DNA of 64,000 nucleotides from Neorhizobium alkalisoli (GTDB taxonomy: Bacteria; Pseudomonadota; Alphaproteobacteria; Rhizobiales; Rhizobiaceae): NCBI RefSeq assembly GCF_002968635.1, contig NZ_PVBN01000006.1, positions 326,988 through 390,987 on the forward strand, in the 5' to 3' direction. The notes beneath the pieces are model-generated. The model was not told where the DNA came from, searched no databases, and saw only the letters and a list, made by a program, of their open reading frames with translations. How positions within the stretch are numbered: position 1 is the stretch's first letter; the number at the start of each line of letters is the position of its first letter. Below are positions 51,723 through 61,175 of this stretch, one piece after another. The translations under genes were made by a program, and so were the position numbers.

Positions 51723-52759
51723 CGGTCGCTTCCTCGCGAGAACAACGCCTCCCTTGTCGCCGACGGTCGGCCGTCAGTGCGAACGATGCGGACCCGGCGC
51801 TGCGAATCCTTATCACCGAGCCGGAGTTCAGCGGCGGCGAACAGCCGGTCGACGACGTAGTAGTTCTGGCGGGCACGGTAGTTGACTAGTTCCGAACTGC
51901 CGGACGCGCCGATGACGAAGAGCGGCGGCATTTCGCCTTGGGCGATGCCGGACGGAAATTCGACATAGACCTTGGCCCCATCGTCGAAGGCACGCAGCGG
52001 CCGCCATGGTGCGCTGTCCCCCTCAATTCGGTAGCGAAAGTTCAGCTTCGAAATGTCGACACCACTTGCGACCGGTTGGGTTTCGGCAGCCCGCGCGTTC
52101 TGGCGCCTCAGCGCGATCAACTGGTCGGCCGGATATTGCCACGAGACGGAGGCCATGTAGGTCTTTTCCGTCGATCGCAATTCGATGTGGTAGGTGCGCC
52201 GGTCGGTATTGATGACGAGATTGGTCTGAAGATCGATCCGCGTCGGCTTCACCAGGATATGGACCTGCCTGCTTTCCCCTGTTCCGCTCTCGGTGTCGCC
52301 GATGATCCAGCGCACCGTATCGCCGGCGGCGACGGGACCGGAACCGACAAGTTGCTCGCCAGACTGGAGCGCGATATCCGTCACCTGGCCGGGTGCGGCA
52401 TAGACCTGATAGAGCGCACCGACCGCGAAGGGATAGACCTGCACAGCGTTGATGAAGCCGTCGCGGACCGGCTGCATGCGGGCGGCCTCGTTTGCGGCAC
52501 TGATGCGTGCTTTCGGATCGGCTGGTTCAGGTTTGGCCTTACCGCCATCGACCGGTTTCAACTGGCCGGGCAGCGGCAGTGTCTTCGGCACTTCCACAAC
52601 CTTCACCGGCGCCACCGGATCTGTTTCGAGCACAGCCGGCGCCGCATCGTCGTAGTCGATTTCCGGCGGGATATATTTCTTCGCGCAGCCGACAAGCGTG
52701 GTCGCCGACATCAGCGTCACCGCCAGGATCATCGTCCTTTTACTGCTTGCCCGCTTCAT
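51719..52759 (-). CDS. trbG: TrbG, VirB9-like outer-membrane core protein
   Basis: This 346-residue lipoprotein has a lipobox (TLMSATTLVGCAKK) and a C-terminal TrbG/VirB9 domain with VQVYPFAVGALYQVYAAPGQ, RTYHIELRSTEKTYMASVSW and NYYVVDRLFAAAELRLGD. It joins TrbI in the outer-membrane pore of the conjugation channel. ATG 52759 follows GGAG by seven bases and overlaps the trbF 3' end by 20 bases; the frame is open to 52804. It appears intact. Confidence 0.92.
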   Translation of the reverse strand: MKRASSKRTMILAVTLMSATTLVGCAKKYIPPEIDYDDAAPAVLETDPVAPVKVVEVPKTLPLPGQLKPVDGGKAKPEPADPKARISAANEAARMQPVRDGFINAVQVYPFAVGALYQVYAAPGQVTDIALQSGEQLVGSGPVAAGDTVRWIIGDTESGTGESRQVHILVKPTRIDLQTNLVINTDRRTYHIELRSTEKTYMASVSWQYPADQLIALRRQNARAAETQPVASGVDISKLNFRYRIEGDSAPWRPLRAFDDGAKVYVEFPSGIAQGEMPPLFVIGASGSSELVNYRARQNYYVVDRLFAAAELRLGDKDSQRRVRIVRTDGRPSATREALFSRGSDR

Positions 52760-53444
52760 GCTCCATCTCCTTCGACCAGTTGATTGCGTTGATGTAGACG
52801 CCAAGCGGATTGGCGCGCAGCCTGTCGGCCGTGCTCGGTTGCTGGATCACCACGGTTAGGATGGCCGTCCATCGCTCGGTTGCGGAGAGCTGGCCGTTCT
52901 CGAAATGCCGTTCGGTCCAGGCGACCCGAAAACTGTCCGGCGAGGCGCGGATGACGCTGGAAATCTCGACAGCGATTTGGGTCTTGCCCACCTTGGTGAA
53001 CGGGTCATTGGCGCGGGCATAGTCGTTGAGCGCGACGGCGCCGCGGTCGGTGGTGAACTCGTACGCGCGCAGCCAATTCTGCCGGACGATCACCGCGTCC
53101 GCCGGAATGCTTCTGACCTGCTCGATGAAACGGGCGAGATGCCAGGCGATCTGCGGATCGGTCGGGCGATAGTCCGCAACAGCCGGAGCAATGGCCTGCG
53201 CCTCGCCGAGTTTGTCGATCTGCACCACCCAGGGGACCACGGTACCGCGCGTCGATTGCCAGATGAGCGCCATGGCAAAGCCGCCGGCAAGCAGGAGCGA
53301 GCCGAAGGCCATCAGCCGCCAGTTCTTCGCCTGCACACGAGCCGAGCCGATGCGCTCGTCCCAGATCTGGGCCGCCTTCTGGTAAGGGGTTTCCGGTTCG
53401 GGCGTGCGGGCGTAGCGCACGGAAGGTCGTTTGAAGAGGTTCAT
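52740..53444 (-). CDS. trbF: TrbF, VirB8-like inner-membrane assembly protein
   Basis: This 234-residue protein has a short cytoplasmic start (RYARTPEPETPYQKAAQIWD), one transmembrane helix (LMAFGSLLLAGGFAMALIW) and a VirB8-type periplasmic domain with AWHLARFIEQVRSIPADAVI. It is an assembly factor of the secretion channel. ATG 53444 overlaps the trbL stop (TGATG). It appears intact. Confidence 0.92.
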   Translation of the reverse strand: MNLFKRPSVRYARTPEPETPYQKAAQIWDERIGSARVQAKNWRLMAFGSLLLAGGFAMALIWQSTRGTVVPWVVQIDKLGEAQAIAPAVADYRPTDPQIAWHLARFIEQVRSIPADAVIVRQNWLRAYEFTTDRGAVALNDYARANDPFTKVGKTQIAVEISSVIRASPDSFRVAWTERHFENGQLSATERWTAILTVVIQQPSTADRLRANPLGVYINAINWSKEMEHEAGKQ

Positions 53445-54823
53445 CAGCGGTCATCCTGATTGAGGGAGACGGACATGGAGCCACCGCCGTGATCACCGGA
53501 GCGGACCGTATGAGCGGCGGTGCTGACCCCGTGATGGAAGGCGCTGCCGCGCTTCATCCGCTGCGCCCATTCCGGCGGTGAGGACGGTGCAGTGCCGGAA
53601 CCGGAAACGGCGGATGCTTGTCTTGCGGGAGTTGAATCATTGGCGACTTCAGCGCCGCTGGGATTGACCTCGTTCCCGCCGCCGGTTGACTTCCAGGCGC
53701 CTGCCTGTCCAGATCGATAACTCGCGCGCATGGCATCGATGGCGCGGGATGTGGCTTCCCTGCCCCTGTTCATGATGAGGCCCGCACCTGCCCGGGTCAC
53801 GCCGGCAAAGCCGGCAGCACCACCGCCCGTTCCGGTATTGCCCACCGAAGCATCGGCAAGTCCGTAGGCGGTCTGGACACCGCCGGCGAGTGCGGCCCCT
53901 CCCCGCGCCGTAGCGACCACGGCGCCGGCGGCCGCACCAAGTCCGGCGCGTGCGCCCATGTAACCCGCCGCTCCGAGGCCGGCTGCGGCAAGACCGGTTC
54001 CGACGGCGGCGCCGGCCCCCAGTTGCGGCGCGCCAGCCACAAGCCCCGTGGCGATGCCAGGGCCGAAGATCGACAGGCCCATCAGAGCGAGCGCGCCAAG
54101 CACCAGCGACAAGGCCTCGGTGATCGTCGGCTGCTCGGAAAAGCCTTCGGTGAACTCACCGAACAGGCCGGAGCCGATGCCGACGATGACAGCCAACACG
54201 AGGATCTTGATGCCAGAGGCGACGATATTGCCGAGCACCTTTTCGGCGAGAAAAGCGGTCTTGTTGAAGAGCGCGAAGGGAACGAGAACGAAACCCGCGA
54301 GCGTCGTCAGCTTGAACTCAATAAGGGTTACGAATATCTGGATTGCCAAAATGAAAAACGCGATCAGCACGATCACCCAGGCGACCATCAGCACGAAGAT
54401 CTGCACGAAGTTCTCGAAGAAACTGATATACCCCATCAGTTCGCCGGCGGCCTGAAGGATCGGATTGCCGGCGTCGATGCCAACCTGCGCGACGCGGCCG
54501 GGCTGCAGAAGCTCGGCGCCGGAGAGCGACGATCCGCCAGCCTGCAAGCCCAGTCCGCTGAAGCTTTCGAAGACGATCCGCGCAAGGCTGTTGAAGTTGC
54601 CGATGACGAAGGCGAAGAAGCCGATATAGAGTGTCTTCCTGACGAGCCGCTGCAGCACGTCCTCGTCCGCACCCCACGCCCAGAACAGGCCGGCAATCAC
54701 GATGTCGATGGTGATCAGGGCCGAGGTCAGGAAAGCAATTTCGCCGCCGAGCAGCCCGAAGCCGGAATCGATATAGGAGGTGAACGTCTCCAGGAAACGA
54801 TCGATAATCCCGGTGTTATTCAT
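53444..54823 (-). CDS. trbL: TrbL, VirB6-like polytopic channel protein
   Basis: This 459-residue protein has about six to eight transmembrane segments in residues 25-310 (for example FVLMVAWVIVLIAFFILAIQ, NIVASGIKILVLAVIVGIGS) followed by an Ala/Gly-rich and then polar C-terminus. It forms the inner-membrane conduit for DNA. ATG 54823 overlaps the trbK-like stop (ATGA), and its own stop overlaps trbF. It appears intact. Confidence 0.92.
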   Translation of the reverse strand: MNNTGIIDRFLETFTSYIDSGFGLLGGEIAFLTSALITIDIVIAGLFWAWGADEDVLQRLVRKTLYIGFFAFVIGNFNSLARIVFESFSGLGLQAGGSSLSGAELLQPGRVAQVGIDAGNPILQAAGELMGYISFFENFVQIFVLMVAWVIVLIAFFILAIQIFVTLIEFKLTTLAGFVLVPFALFNKTAFLAEKVLGNIVASGIKILVLAVIVGIGSGLFGEFTEGFSEQPTITEALSLVLGALALMGLSIFGPGIATGLVAGAPQLGAGAAVGTGLAAAGLGAAGYMGARAGLGAAAGAVVATARGGAALAGGVQTAYGLADASVGNTGTGGGAAGFAGVTRAGAGLIMNRGREATSRAIDAMRASYRSGQAGAWKSTGGGNEVNPSGAEVANDSTPARQASAVSGSGTAPSSPPEWAQRMKRGSAFHHGVSTAAHTVRSGDHGGGSMSVSLNQDDR

Positions 54824-55125
54824 GGCGACAGCATCCCATCTGTGCCTGGATTCGGCGTCACCGACCGCTCCTGTTTGTCGGCTCCGAAGAATCGCCGGCG
54901 GGTTTCTGTCCAAGTCTTGCGGCAAGCCGCATCATCGAGCGCCGCCGTTCCCATGTCTCGGCAACGGTCGAGCACGCCGAAGGGCGGGTCGCCGCCCGGA
55001 TCACGGAGGCGGAGGGAGGGCGGATCCTCCGGACCATCGTCATGATGCAGGGCTGAAATTGCGGCGGTCAGCCCCGCGCCAATGGCGACGACGGCGATCA
55101 TCCGGGCGGCGATCTTCAGGTCCAT
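54820..55125 (-). CDS. TrbK-alt type putative entry exclusion protein
   Basis: This 101-residue protein has one N-terminal membrane segment (IAARMIAVVAIGAGLTAAIS) and a conserved Cys-containing tail VLDRCRDMGTAALDDAACRK followed by TWTETRRRFFG, typical of TrbK-alt proteins located between trbJ and trbL. Entry exclusion proteins stop a cell from receiving a second copy of the same element. It is 12 bases after trbJ and overlaps trbL by four bases. Confidence 0.85.
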   Translation of the reverse strand: MDLKIAARMIAVVAIGAGLTAAISALHHDDGPEDPPSLRLRDPGGDPPFGVLDRCRDMGTAALDDAACRKTWTETRRRFFGADKQERSVTPNPGTDGMLSP

Positions 55126-55137
55126 GGCGTCCGGTTC

Positions 55138-55923
55138 CTAGTGATGGAACATGCGGACGCTGGACGAACTGTAGGCGGTTCCGGTCATGAAGCGGCCGAA
55201 CTGCTCGCGGGCCTGCTCCTCGGCCGCCGCCCGCCTCGCCTGGTCCAGCGCGTCGGCTCGACCCTGCGCGGCCAGCATCGCGGTCAGGTCGGAGATCTGC
55301 CTGGCCTGCACAGCCAGCAACTGAGTGCCGGCCTGGGTCGCCTGCAGCATGCCGACCGCCGACTGGCTCGCATCGACCAGTTCGCTGGTTTGCTGTTGCG
55401 TCCCCTCGATATTGTTGACCGCCACGGCGCCGGCCTTCAGCGAGTGCTCGAAGGCCGAGACCGACTGCTGCCAGCGCTGGCGGGCGGAGGAGACGAGCTG
55501 CGAAGAGGACCGATCGCCGGAAGCGAAGTCGCGATAGGTGGTGTTGAATTGCTGCTCGATATTCTCGACATTGTAGCCGAGTTGCCGGGCTTCCCCGAGC
55601 AGGCTCTTCATCTCGGAAAAGTTGCCTTCGATCTCCGACAGCATCGAGGTGGGCAAGCTGGTCAGGTTCTTCGCCTGGTTGATCAGCGTTTGCGCCTCGT
55701 TGGCAAGCGACGTCACCTGATTGTTGATCTGCTCCAGGGCACGGGCGGCCGAGAGCAGGTTTTCGCTGTAGTTCCTGGGATCAAAGACGATCAGGGCGAA
55801 GGCCGGCCGGGGAATGAATGGAACTGTGGCGAGGGGTAGAAGCGCGGGAAGCAGGATGGCGGATGCCCTCGCGGTGCAGCCGAACAGGCTGGGACGAGCG
55901 GAACGGATGGCGGTGCTCTTCAT
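55138..55923 (-). CDS. trbJ: TrbJ, VirB5-like pilus-associated protein
   Basis: This 261-residue secreted protein has a signal peptide (first about 40 residues, with LLPALLPLATVPFIPRPAFA) and a mostly helical mature part with IVFDPRNYSENLLSAARALE, QINNQVTSLANEAQTLINQA and QQFNTTYRDF, typical of TrbJ. It is a minor pilus component that contacts recipients. Its ATG overlaps the trbE stop (ATGA). It appears intact. Confidence 0.92.
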   Translation of the reverse strand: MKSTAIRSARPSLFGCTARASAILLPALLPLATVPFIPRPAFALIVFDPRNYSENLLSAARALEQINNQVTSLANEAQTLINQAKNLTSLPTSMLSEIEGNFSEMKSLLGEARQLGYNVENIEQQFNTTYRDFASGDRSSSQLVSSARQRWQQSVSAFEHSLKAGAVAVNNIEGTQQQTSELVDASQSAVGMLQATQAGTQLLAVQARQISDLTAMLAAQGRADALDQARRAAAEEQAREQFGRFMTGTAYSSSSVRMFHH

Positions 55924-57000
55924 GACGAAAGCTCCTCTTCGGATGGTGGGAAAGCGGGTACCGGTCTGCTGCCTTCATCGGCCGACTGGCCGATGACGTT
56001 GTTGAGGTCGGGAACGAGATCGGCGGCCCAGCGAAAACCGTTGGCCTCGAGCCAGGCTTCGAGGAAATAAGGTCGGGCGCCGCTGCGCAGCAGTTCGTAG
56101 ATCAGGGCGTGCGCGGCCTTGTCGGACGCGGCACAGAGCGCCAGCGCAACGTGGCCAAGACCCAGTTCGAACAGGCGATTGCCCCGCCGGGACTGGCAGT
56201 AGTAGTCGCGCTTCGGCGTGGCGCGGGCGACGATCTCGATCTGCCGATCGTTTAGGCCGAACTGGCGATAAACGGCGGCGATCTGTGGCTCGATTGCCCG
56301 TTCATTGGCGAGGAAGATGCGGGTCGGGCAGCTCTCGACAATGACCGGAGCGATCGGCGAGGCATCGATGTCGGCGAGTGACTGCGAGGAGAAGACGACG
56401 CTGACATTCTTCTTGCGCAGCGTCTTCAGCCATTCCTTGATCTTTTGGGCGAAGCCGCCATCGTCCAGCGCCCGCCAACCCTCGTCGATTATGAGCAGCG
56501 ACGGGCGGCCATCGAAACGGGATTCGATACGGTGGAAGAGATAGGAGAGCACGGCCGCAGCCGCGCTAGTTCCGATCAGCCCTTCGGTCTCGAAAGCCTG
56601 GACCGACGCCTCGCCCAGCCATTCCATTTCCGCGTCGAGCAGCCGGCCATAAGGACCACCGATGCAGTAGGGCCGCAAAGCCTGTTTGAGCGCCGAGGAT
56701 TGCAGCAGCATCGTCAGACCGGTGATGGTCCGTTCCGTCAGTGGCGCAGAGGCCAGGAGAATCGATTGCTCGTTGGTCAGCACTTCCTTGAGGATTGCGG
56801 CGACGGACTTCCGCTTGGCGAACCATTGCCGCCTGATCTTGGTCACCAGGCGTGTCGCATCGGCCCTGTCGAGCATGATGGCCCGCGTCGACCAACGATA
56901 CATGAAGGCGAGACGGTTGAGATCGTCAAGGATGCCGGGAAAGGTGACGGTCGGGAAACCGATCACCGTCAGCGTGCGCAGATGCCCGCAGCGCGCTGAA
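55920..57000 (-). pseudogene. trbE: TrbE, VirB4-like ATPase: truncated and internally deleted
   Basis: The remnant encodes about 360 of the normal 800-plus residues of the ATPase that powers pilus and channel assembly. It opens at HLRTLTVIGFPTVTFPGILD, which lies roughly one third into the family, so the N-terminus is gone. Around 56755-56770 the text passes straight from AAILKEVLTNEQS to ILLASAPLTERTITGL; in full-length TrbE over 200 residues with the Walker A loop (GPTGAGKS type) lie between these parts. Walker B (LLIIDEGWRALDD) and the C-terminus remain. Without Walker A it cannot hydrolyse ATP. Confidence 0.88.
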
Positions 57001-57001
57001 C

Positions 57002-57304
57002 ATGACAATGACACTTAACGAACTCGCCACCAATGCCATGAAGTATGGAGCGCTTTCATCGCGGACGGGTCGTGTTTCAGTCGGTTGGCGCCTGGAACAG
57101 GCTTCGACCCTTCGGTCGGCGTTGACACTTGAATGGCGAGAACTTGGTGGTCCACCAGTCGTGCCGCCTGCCCGCCGCGGCATTGGCAGCCGATTGATGG
57201 AACGCTGCATTGAGCGTGATCTCGCAGGTGAGTTTGACCTTGCTTTCGAGCCCTTGGGCGTGTTTTGCCGCATATCGATACCTGTCGGAATGGCTAACGC
57301 ATGA
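57002..57304 (+). pseudogene. HWE-type histidine kinase, C-terminal ATPase remnant
   Basis: This fragment of about 100 residues starts inside an HWE/HisKA2-type kinase at the N-box (LNELATNAMKYGALSS) and runs to a family-like end with PPARRGIGSRLMERCIERDL. PAS sensor and His-phosphotransfer regions are missing. The lost 5' side faces the lost 5' side of trbE at about 57,000, so one recombination or deletion event could have removed both. Its stop overlaps the response regulator start. Confidence 0.8.
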
Positions 57305-57666
57305 CAATGTTCTCCGGCGTCAAGGTGCTCGTTGTGGAAGACGAGGGTTTCGTGGCTTTGCTAATCGAGGACATGCTTGGGGATCTCAGTTGCGAAATTG
57401 TCGCGTCCGTGGCTCGGCTGACTGAAGCAGAAGGGATCGCCGCCACCGCCGCTATCGATTTGGCGGTTCTCGACGTCAACCTTCACGGCCAACCCAGTTT
57501 TCCCGTTGCCGAAATCCTACGCGAACGAGGCGTGCCATTCATGTTCAGCACCGGATATGGCCAGAACGGCCTACCGCGTGAATTCGCTGGCCATCCATTG
57601 ATCGCCAAACCCTTTTCCTCCACAGAGTTGCAGCAGAAAATCGCCGTAGCCTTAGGCAAAGGGTGA
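57301..57666 (+). CDS. Single-domain response regulator
   Basis: This 121-residue receiver domain has acidic residues in VLVVEDEGFVALL, the phospho-Asp in LAVLDVNLHG near residue 59, Thr/Ser in FMFSTGYGQ and Lys in LIAKPFSSTEL. It has no output domain. It overlaps the HWE kinase remnant by four bases (ATGA), so it was the partner of that kinase; with the kinase broken it may be fed by another source or be non-functional. Similar lone receivers act with HWE kinases in light or stress pathways. Confidence 0.9.
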   Translation: MTMFSGVKVLVVEDEGFVALLIEDMLGDLSCEIVASVARLTEAEGIAATAAIDLAVLDVNLHGQPSFPVAEILRERGVPFMFSTGYGQNGLPREFAGHPLIAKPFSSTELQQKIAVALGKG

Positions 57667-57960
57667 CGGTGACGAATGAATTCGTAGACCAAGTCGCGAA
57701 GTCAATGCCGAGCCGGTTTGCGCCTGCTGCGACGTTAGACATCCGGAACTTCCGGACATGCGATGATTTTGTCAAGAATCAGCAAGCGCCTCAGACAGCA
57801 AAGGGGGCGTTCTCCAAGCGCTATGTTTCGGGTCGGCTAGCGACGTCACAGCCGCCGCATGATTGTCCTTAGCGCCTTTCATGTAGTTTCGGTGCTACAG
57901 CAACTTGCCCCGGCGCGGAACCGCGCCAGATTTACCTGCAGGTGGAAGGAGGAACCAATC

Positions 57961-58191
57961 ATGACTGGAGATGAGGATCAGATCCGCCAGAGGGCCTACG
58001 AAATCTGGGAGCAGGAAGGACGCCCACACGGCGAAGATCTGCGACATTGGATCAGGGCGTTTGAGGAGCTTGAAACTCCGCGCGGGAAGGCGGCGCAGCT
58101 GAATAAGCGTGATGCTTCCAAATCCGATGAGAACGCGCCACGCTCGACCGTTTCACCGAAAAAAGTTCGCGCGACGCCAGACCGGGACTGA
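57961..58191 (+). CDS. DUF2934 family small protein
   Basis: This 76-residue protein begins with the DUF2934 core (EDQIRQRAYEIWEQEGRPHG) followed by a charged, probably disordered tail. ATG 57961 has GGAGGAACC before it. DUF2934 proteins are abundant in rhizobia, often near stress genes, and have no known function. Confidence 0.8.
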   Translation: MTGDEDQIRQRAYEIWEQEGRPHGEDLRHWIRAFEELETPRGKAAQLNKRDASKSDENAPRSTVSPKKVRATPDRD

Positions 58192-58268
58192 AGAAAGACC
58201 TCCTGACGCCGGAAACTGTTCCTCGCTCAGGCCGCATGGGCGCTCATTGCGGGTAGTGACGAGGTGGT

Positions 58269-60341
58269 TCACGCAGAGCGGCTCGTCGCTAGGTTCTGTT
58301 GATGCGGCCCCTCCCCTCGTGTCGGCACAAGTTTGTGGTCAAGGTCCCCGATCGCTGATGGCCTCCCCAACAGATAGCCTTGTCCTTCGTCGCAGCCTTC
58401 CATTCGCAATACTGACATCTGTTCTTCTGTCTCTATGCCCTCTGCCAGAACAGGAATATCCAGGCTCTTGCCGAGGGCTAGTACGGCTCTCACGATAGCC
58501 TTGGACTGCCGGTCCTGCTCAATCCCATCGACAAAGGCTTTGTCCAGCTTAATCTTGTCGAAGGGGAACGACCGTAGTGTTTCGAGTGACGAGTAACCGC
58601 TTCCGAAGTCATCAAGCGCCAATCCGACCCCGAGAGCTTTAATTTGGCGGATGATGTGCAGCGAGCGAACTTTATCCTTGATTAATGCAGTTTCGGTAAG
58701 CTCCAGCTCCAATCTATACGGCGGCAGACCTGTCTCAACCAGTATCTCGTGTACCAGCCTCGGCAGGTTGGCATCCATGAACTGGACAGCCGAAACATTG
58801 ACGGCCACACGGCATGGTGGTTCCCACGTGGCCGCGTCCGTACATGCCCGGCGAAGCACCCAGGCACCAAGTGACCCCACCAATCCACACTCCTCTGCAA
58901 CCGGAATGAACTCGGATGGCGAAATGGGACCTAGCTTCGGGTGTGTCCAGCGCAGTAGCGCTTCGTATCCATGGATTTCGCTGGTCGAGAGCGACTTCTG
59001 CACCTGATAGTGGACATCCAGTTCGCCGTGCTCTAGCGCGTATCGCAATGTTTCCGCAAGCTGCCGCCGCTTGCGTTCCAATGCGCCAATTCCGGCGTCG
59101 TAGAACAACAGCCCGTCAAGGGCAGCGTGCTTGGCATGATACATTGCCAAATCGGCATTGTTGACCAACTCGTCCAGTTCTTTGGCATCGTCCGGCCAGA
59201 TGGCAGCCCCCATGCTCGCCCCGACTCTAATCTCCATGCTGCCAATACGCATCGGCCGGCTGACGATTTCGGCAAGGCGCTCGGCAAAGGCGGAGACATC
59301 GCTTTTAGCGCCACATTTTTTCACTGCTGCGAACTCATCGCCGCCCAGGCGGGCGACAAACTCGTCCTCCTGAAGGCATTGCGCCATGCGATGTGAGATG
59401 ATGCGCAGGGTCTCATCGCCGGCGCCGTGTCCGAGCGTGTCATTGATTTCTTTAAAGCGGTTGAGGTCGACGCCAATGACGGCGAATTTGCGGCCTCGTC
59501 CTTGGGCTTCATCGAACACTTTACTGATGTGAGTGGAAAAACTGGCGCGATTGGGCAGACCCGTCAAGGCATCGTGTGCTGCCATTTGGCGAAGCTGTTC
59601 CTGTGAGTCTGCGCGAACATCTGTGTCAATCAGATAGCTCGCGAGCCCGGAACTGACGACGATCAGGGCAACGATTGTGATGGCGAGGGCGAAGGTGAAA
59701 ATGGCTGCCGTATCCACCTCGGCGAAACTCTGTGTCAGCGGCGTCACGCGATAGGCCGCCATTGCCGTGAAATGTAAACCGACAATCCCCGTGACCAAGA
59801 GCGCAACGGCCAGCCAGAAGCGTTGCATCTGCAGCCCCCATTGCCAGACCACGGCCACTGCCGCCGCCGAGCATAAGGTTGCGATTGATACTGAGGCCAC
59901 AATGTAATCAAACCGCCATTCGACGAGTCCAACCACATGGTACGCGCGCATCCCGGTGTAGTGCATGGCGGAATATGTTAAGCCCACGAGAGCGCCACCA
60001 AGCAGCGGGAACCTAGGCGTCGCTCCCATCCCACTGATAGAGAAACCGGCAAGGAGGCCCAACATCGCGATCACGAGCGACATCAATGTCATCACCGGGT
60101 CGAATGATACTGGCGCCGGTGGTTCATATGCTAGCATGGCGACGAAGTGCGTTGTCCATACGCCGCCGCCACCAGCGACCGCCGCCAGGAACTGCCAACC
60201 GAGCCTCTGCCACCGCGACGCGATCGCTGCCCGGTGCAGTAATCTCAGGGTGATCGCCGCACCGAAAAGGCAAATAAGAGCCGCGACCAAAACCAGGAGC
60301 AAATTGTGTTCATTTGCAATGCAGCTTACCACAGTCATCAT
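58269..60341 (-). CDS. MHYT-GGDEF-EAL cyclic-di-GMP signalling protein
   Basis: This protein of about 690 residues has an N-terminal MHYT sensor of about seven helices (WTTHFVAMLAY, SAMHYTGMRAY, LHFTAMAAYRV), thought to sense gases or redox via bound copper, then GGDEF near residue 333 (RLGGDEFAAV) and EAL near residue 460 (EALLRW, LELTET, DDFGSGYSSL, AEGIETEEQ). Key residues of both the cyclase and the phosphodiesterase domain look intact, so the protein may make or degrade cyclic-di-GMP. Start near ATG 60341/60338; the ribosome site is not sharp. Confidence 0.92.
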   Translation of the reverse strand: MMTVVSCIANEHNLLLVLVAALICLFGAAITLRLLHRAAIASRWQRLGWQFLAAVAGGGGVWTTHFVAMLAYEPPAPVSFDPVMTLMSLVIAMLGLLAGFSISGMGATPRFPLLGGALVGLTYSAMHYTGMRAYHVVGLVEWRFDYIVASVSIATLCSAAAVAVVWQWGLQMQRFWLAVALLVTGIVGLHFTAMAAYRVTPLTQSFAEVDTAAIFTFALAITIVALIVVSSGLASYLIDTDVRADSQEQLRQMAAHDALTGLPNRASFSTHISKVFDEAQGRGRKFAVIGVDLNRFKEINDTLGHGAGDETLRIISHRMAQCLQEDEFVARLGGDEFAAVKKCGAKSDVSAFAERLAEIVSRPMRIGSMEIRVGASMGAAIWPDDAKELDELVNNADLAMYHAKHAALDGLLFYDAGIGALERKRRQLAETLRYALEHGELDVHYQVQKSLSTSEIHGYEALLRWTHPKLGPISPSEFIPVAEECGLVGSLGAWVLRRACTDAATWEPPCRVAVNVSAVQFMDANLPRLVHEILVETGLPPYRLELELTETALIKDKVRSLHIIRQIKALGVGLALDDFGSGYSSLETLRSFPFDKIKLDKAFVDGIEQDRQSKAIVRAVLALGKSLDIPVLAEGIETEEQMSVLRMEGCDEGQGYLLGRPSAIGDLDHKLVPTRGEGPHQQNLATSRSA

Positions 60342-60668
60342 TGGCGGACGCTTCACCCCGAGTCGTATACGAAAGCCCCTATGATGACTTCAGAACTTAA
60401 ACACTCTCTTACAGCTTTGAGACAACAGCAGGACGCCTGATTGCACGCATCTTCTCCCTGAAAAGGTCCGGGGGTAACGACGTTGGTGCCGTCTTCCCAT
60501 ACGGAGCGTTGACGCCGAATGCGGTGCGTATCTGAAGCAGCATTGCCGACTACTGATCGGCTAAGTGTCAGGCATCCCCCAACGCGGCGATCCGATTCAA
60601 CCCGCCAGGTCAGGGATTTCCTTCAGCGGGAGGCCGCTCGAGCGCGCCACGGCCCTAAACCTCGAACC
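60342..60668. other. Gap upstream of the MHYT protein gene
   Basis: These 327 bases should contain the leftward promoter of the MHYT gene. No other feature is recognised. Confidence 0.35.
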
Positions 60669-61175
60669 ATGTTCAAAGTTTGCGACAGCAAGCGACACAG
60701 GCCCCGGAACCTTTGCCATACGGTCTGGCGCTGGCCTGACGGCATCTTCATATTTCTTGCAAACAATGGGGAGAACGTCCTGTCCGAGTTCATAAGCTAT
60801 CTGTTCGCCATCCTCGTTGTCAGCCCGCTCCAGGCCGAGGTATCGGAGCGCTTGCAGGGCGTGCCATCGGCGGAGATCGTCCAGACGGCGCGGGCCTGCA
60901 TTGCCACGGAGGCTCCCGAGCTTGTCCAACGAGCACGGGAGGATTGGCGGTGGGCTCCTGCGAACGCCATCGGTGTCGGTGTCGGGATGGTCGATCCCGT
61001 GACCTTACTCACAGGCCAAATCAGCGATCGCGACCGGCTGGTGCAGGTTTTGTCGGGAATGGCAGCCGCGAGGAAGCATAACTTCATTGCACACAGTCCC
61101 CGTCGAGACTTTCCGCCGGCGTTGCTGATGTGGGTTAAGGCGGATCCGCCCCTCGCAATTTCTGCTATCGCATAG
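60669..61175 (+). CDS. Hypothetical protein, probable single membrane segment
   Basis: A frame of 168 codons from ATG 60669 includes SEFISYLFAILVVSPLQAEV, a likely membrane segment, and APANAIGVGVGMVDPVTLLT. The N-terminal 35 residues look unlike a protein, and GGGGAGAA lies just upstream of GTC-CTG at about 60,777, so the true start may be a rare codon there or the 5' end may be eroded. No family is recognised. Confidence 0.35.
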   Translation: MFKVCDSKRHRPRNLCHTVWRWPDGIFIFLANNGENVLSEFISYLFAILVVSPLQAEVSERLQGVPSAEIVQTARACIATEAPELVQRAREDWRWAPANAIGVGVGMVDPVTLLTGQISDRDRLVQVLSGMAAARKHNFIAHSPRRDFPPALLMWVKADPPLAISAIA

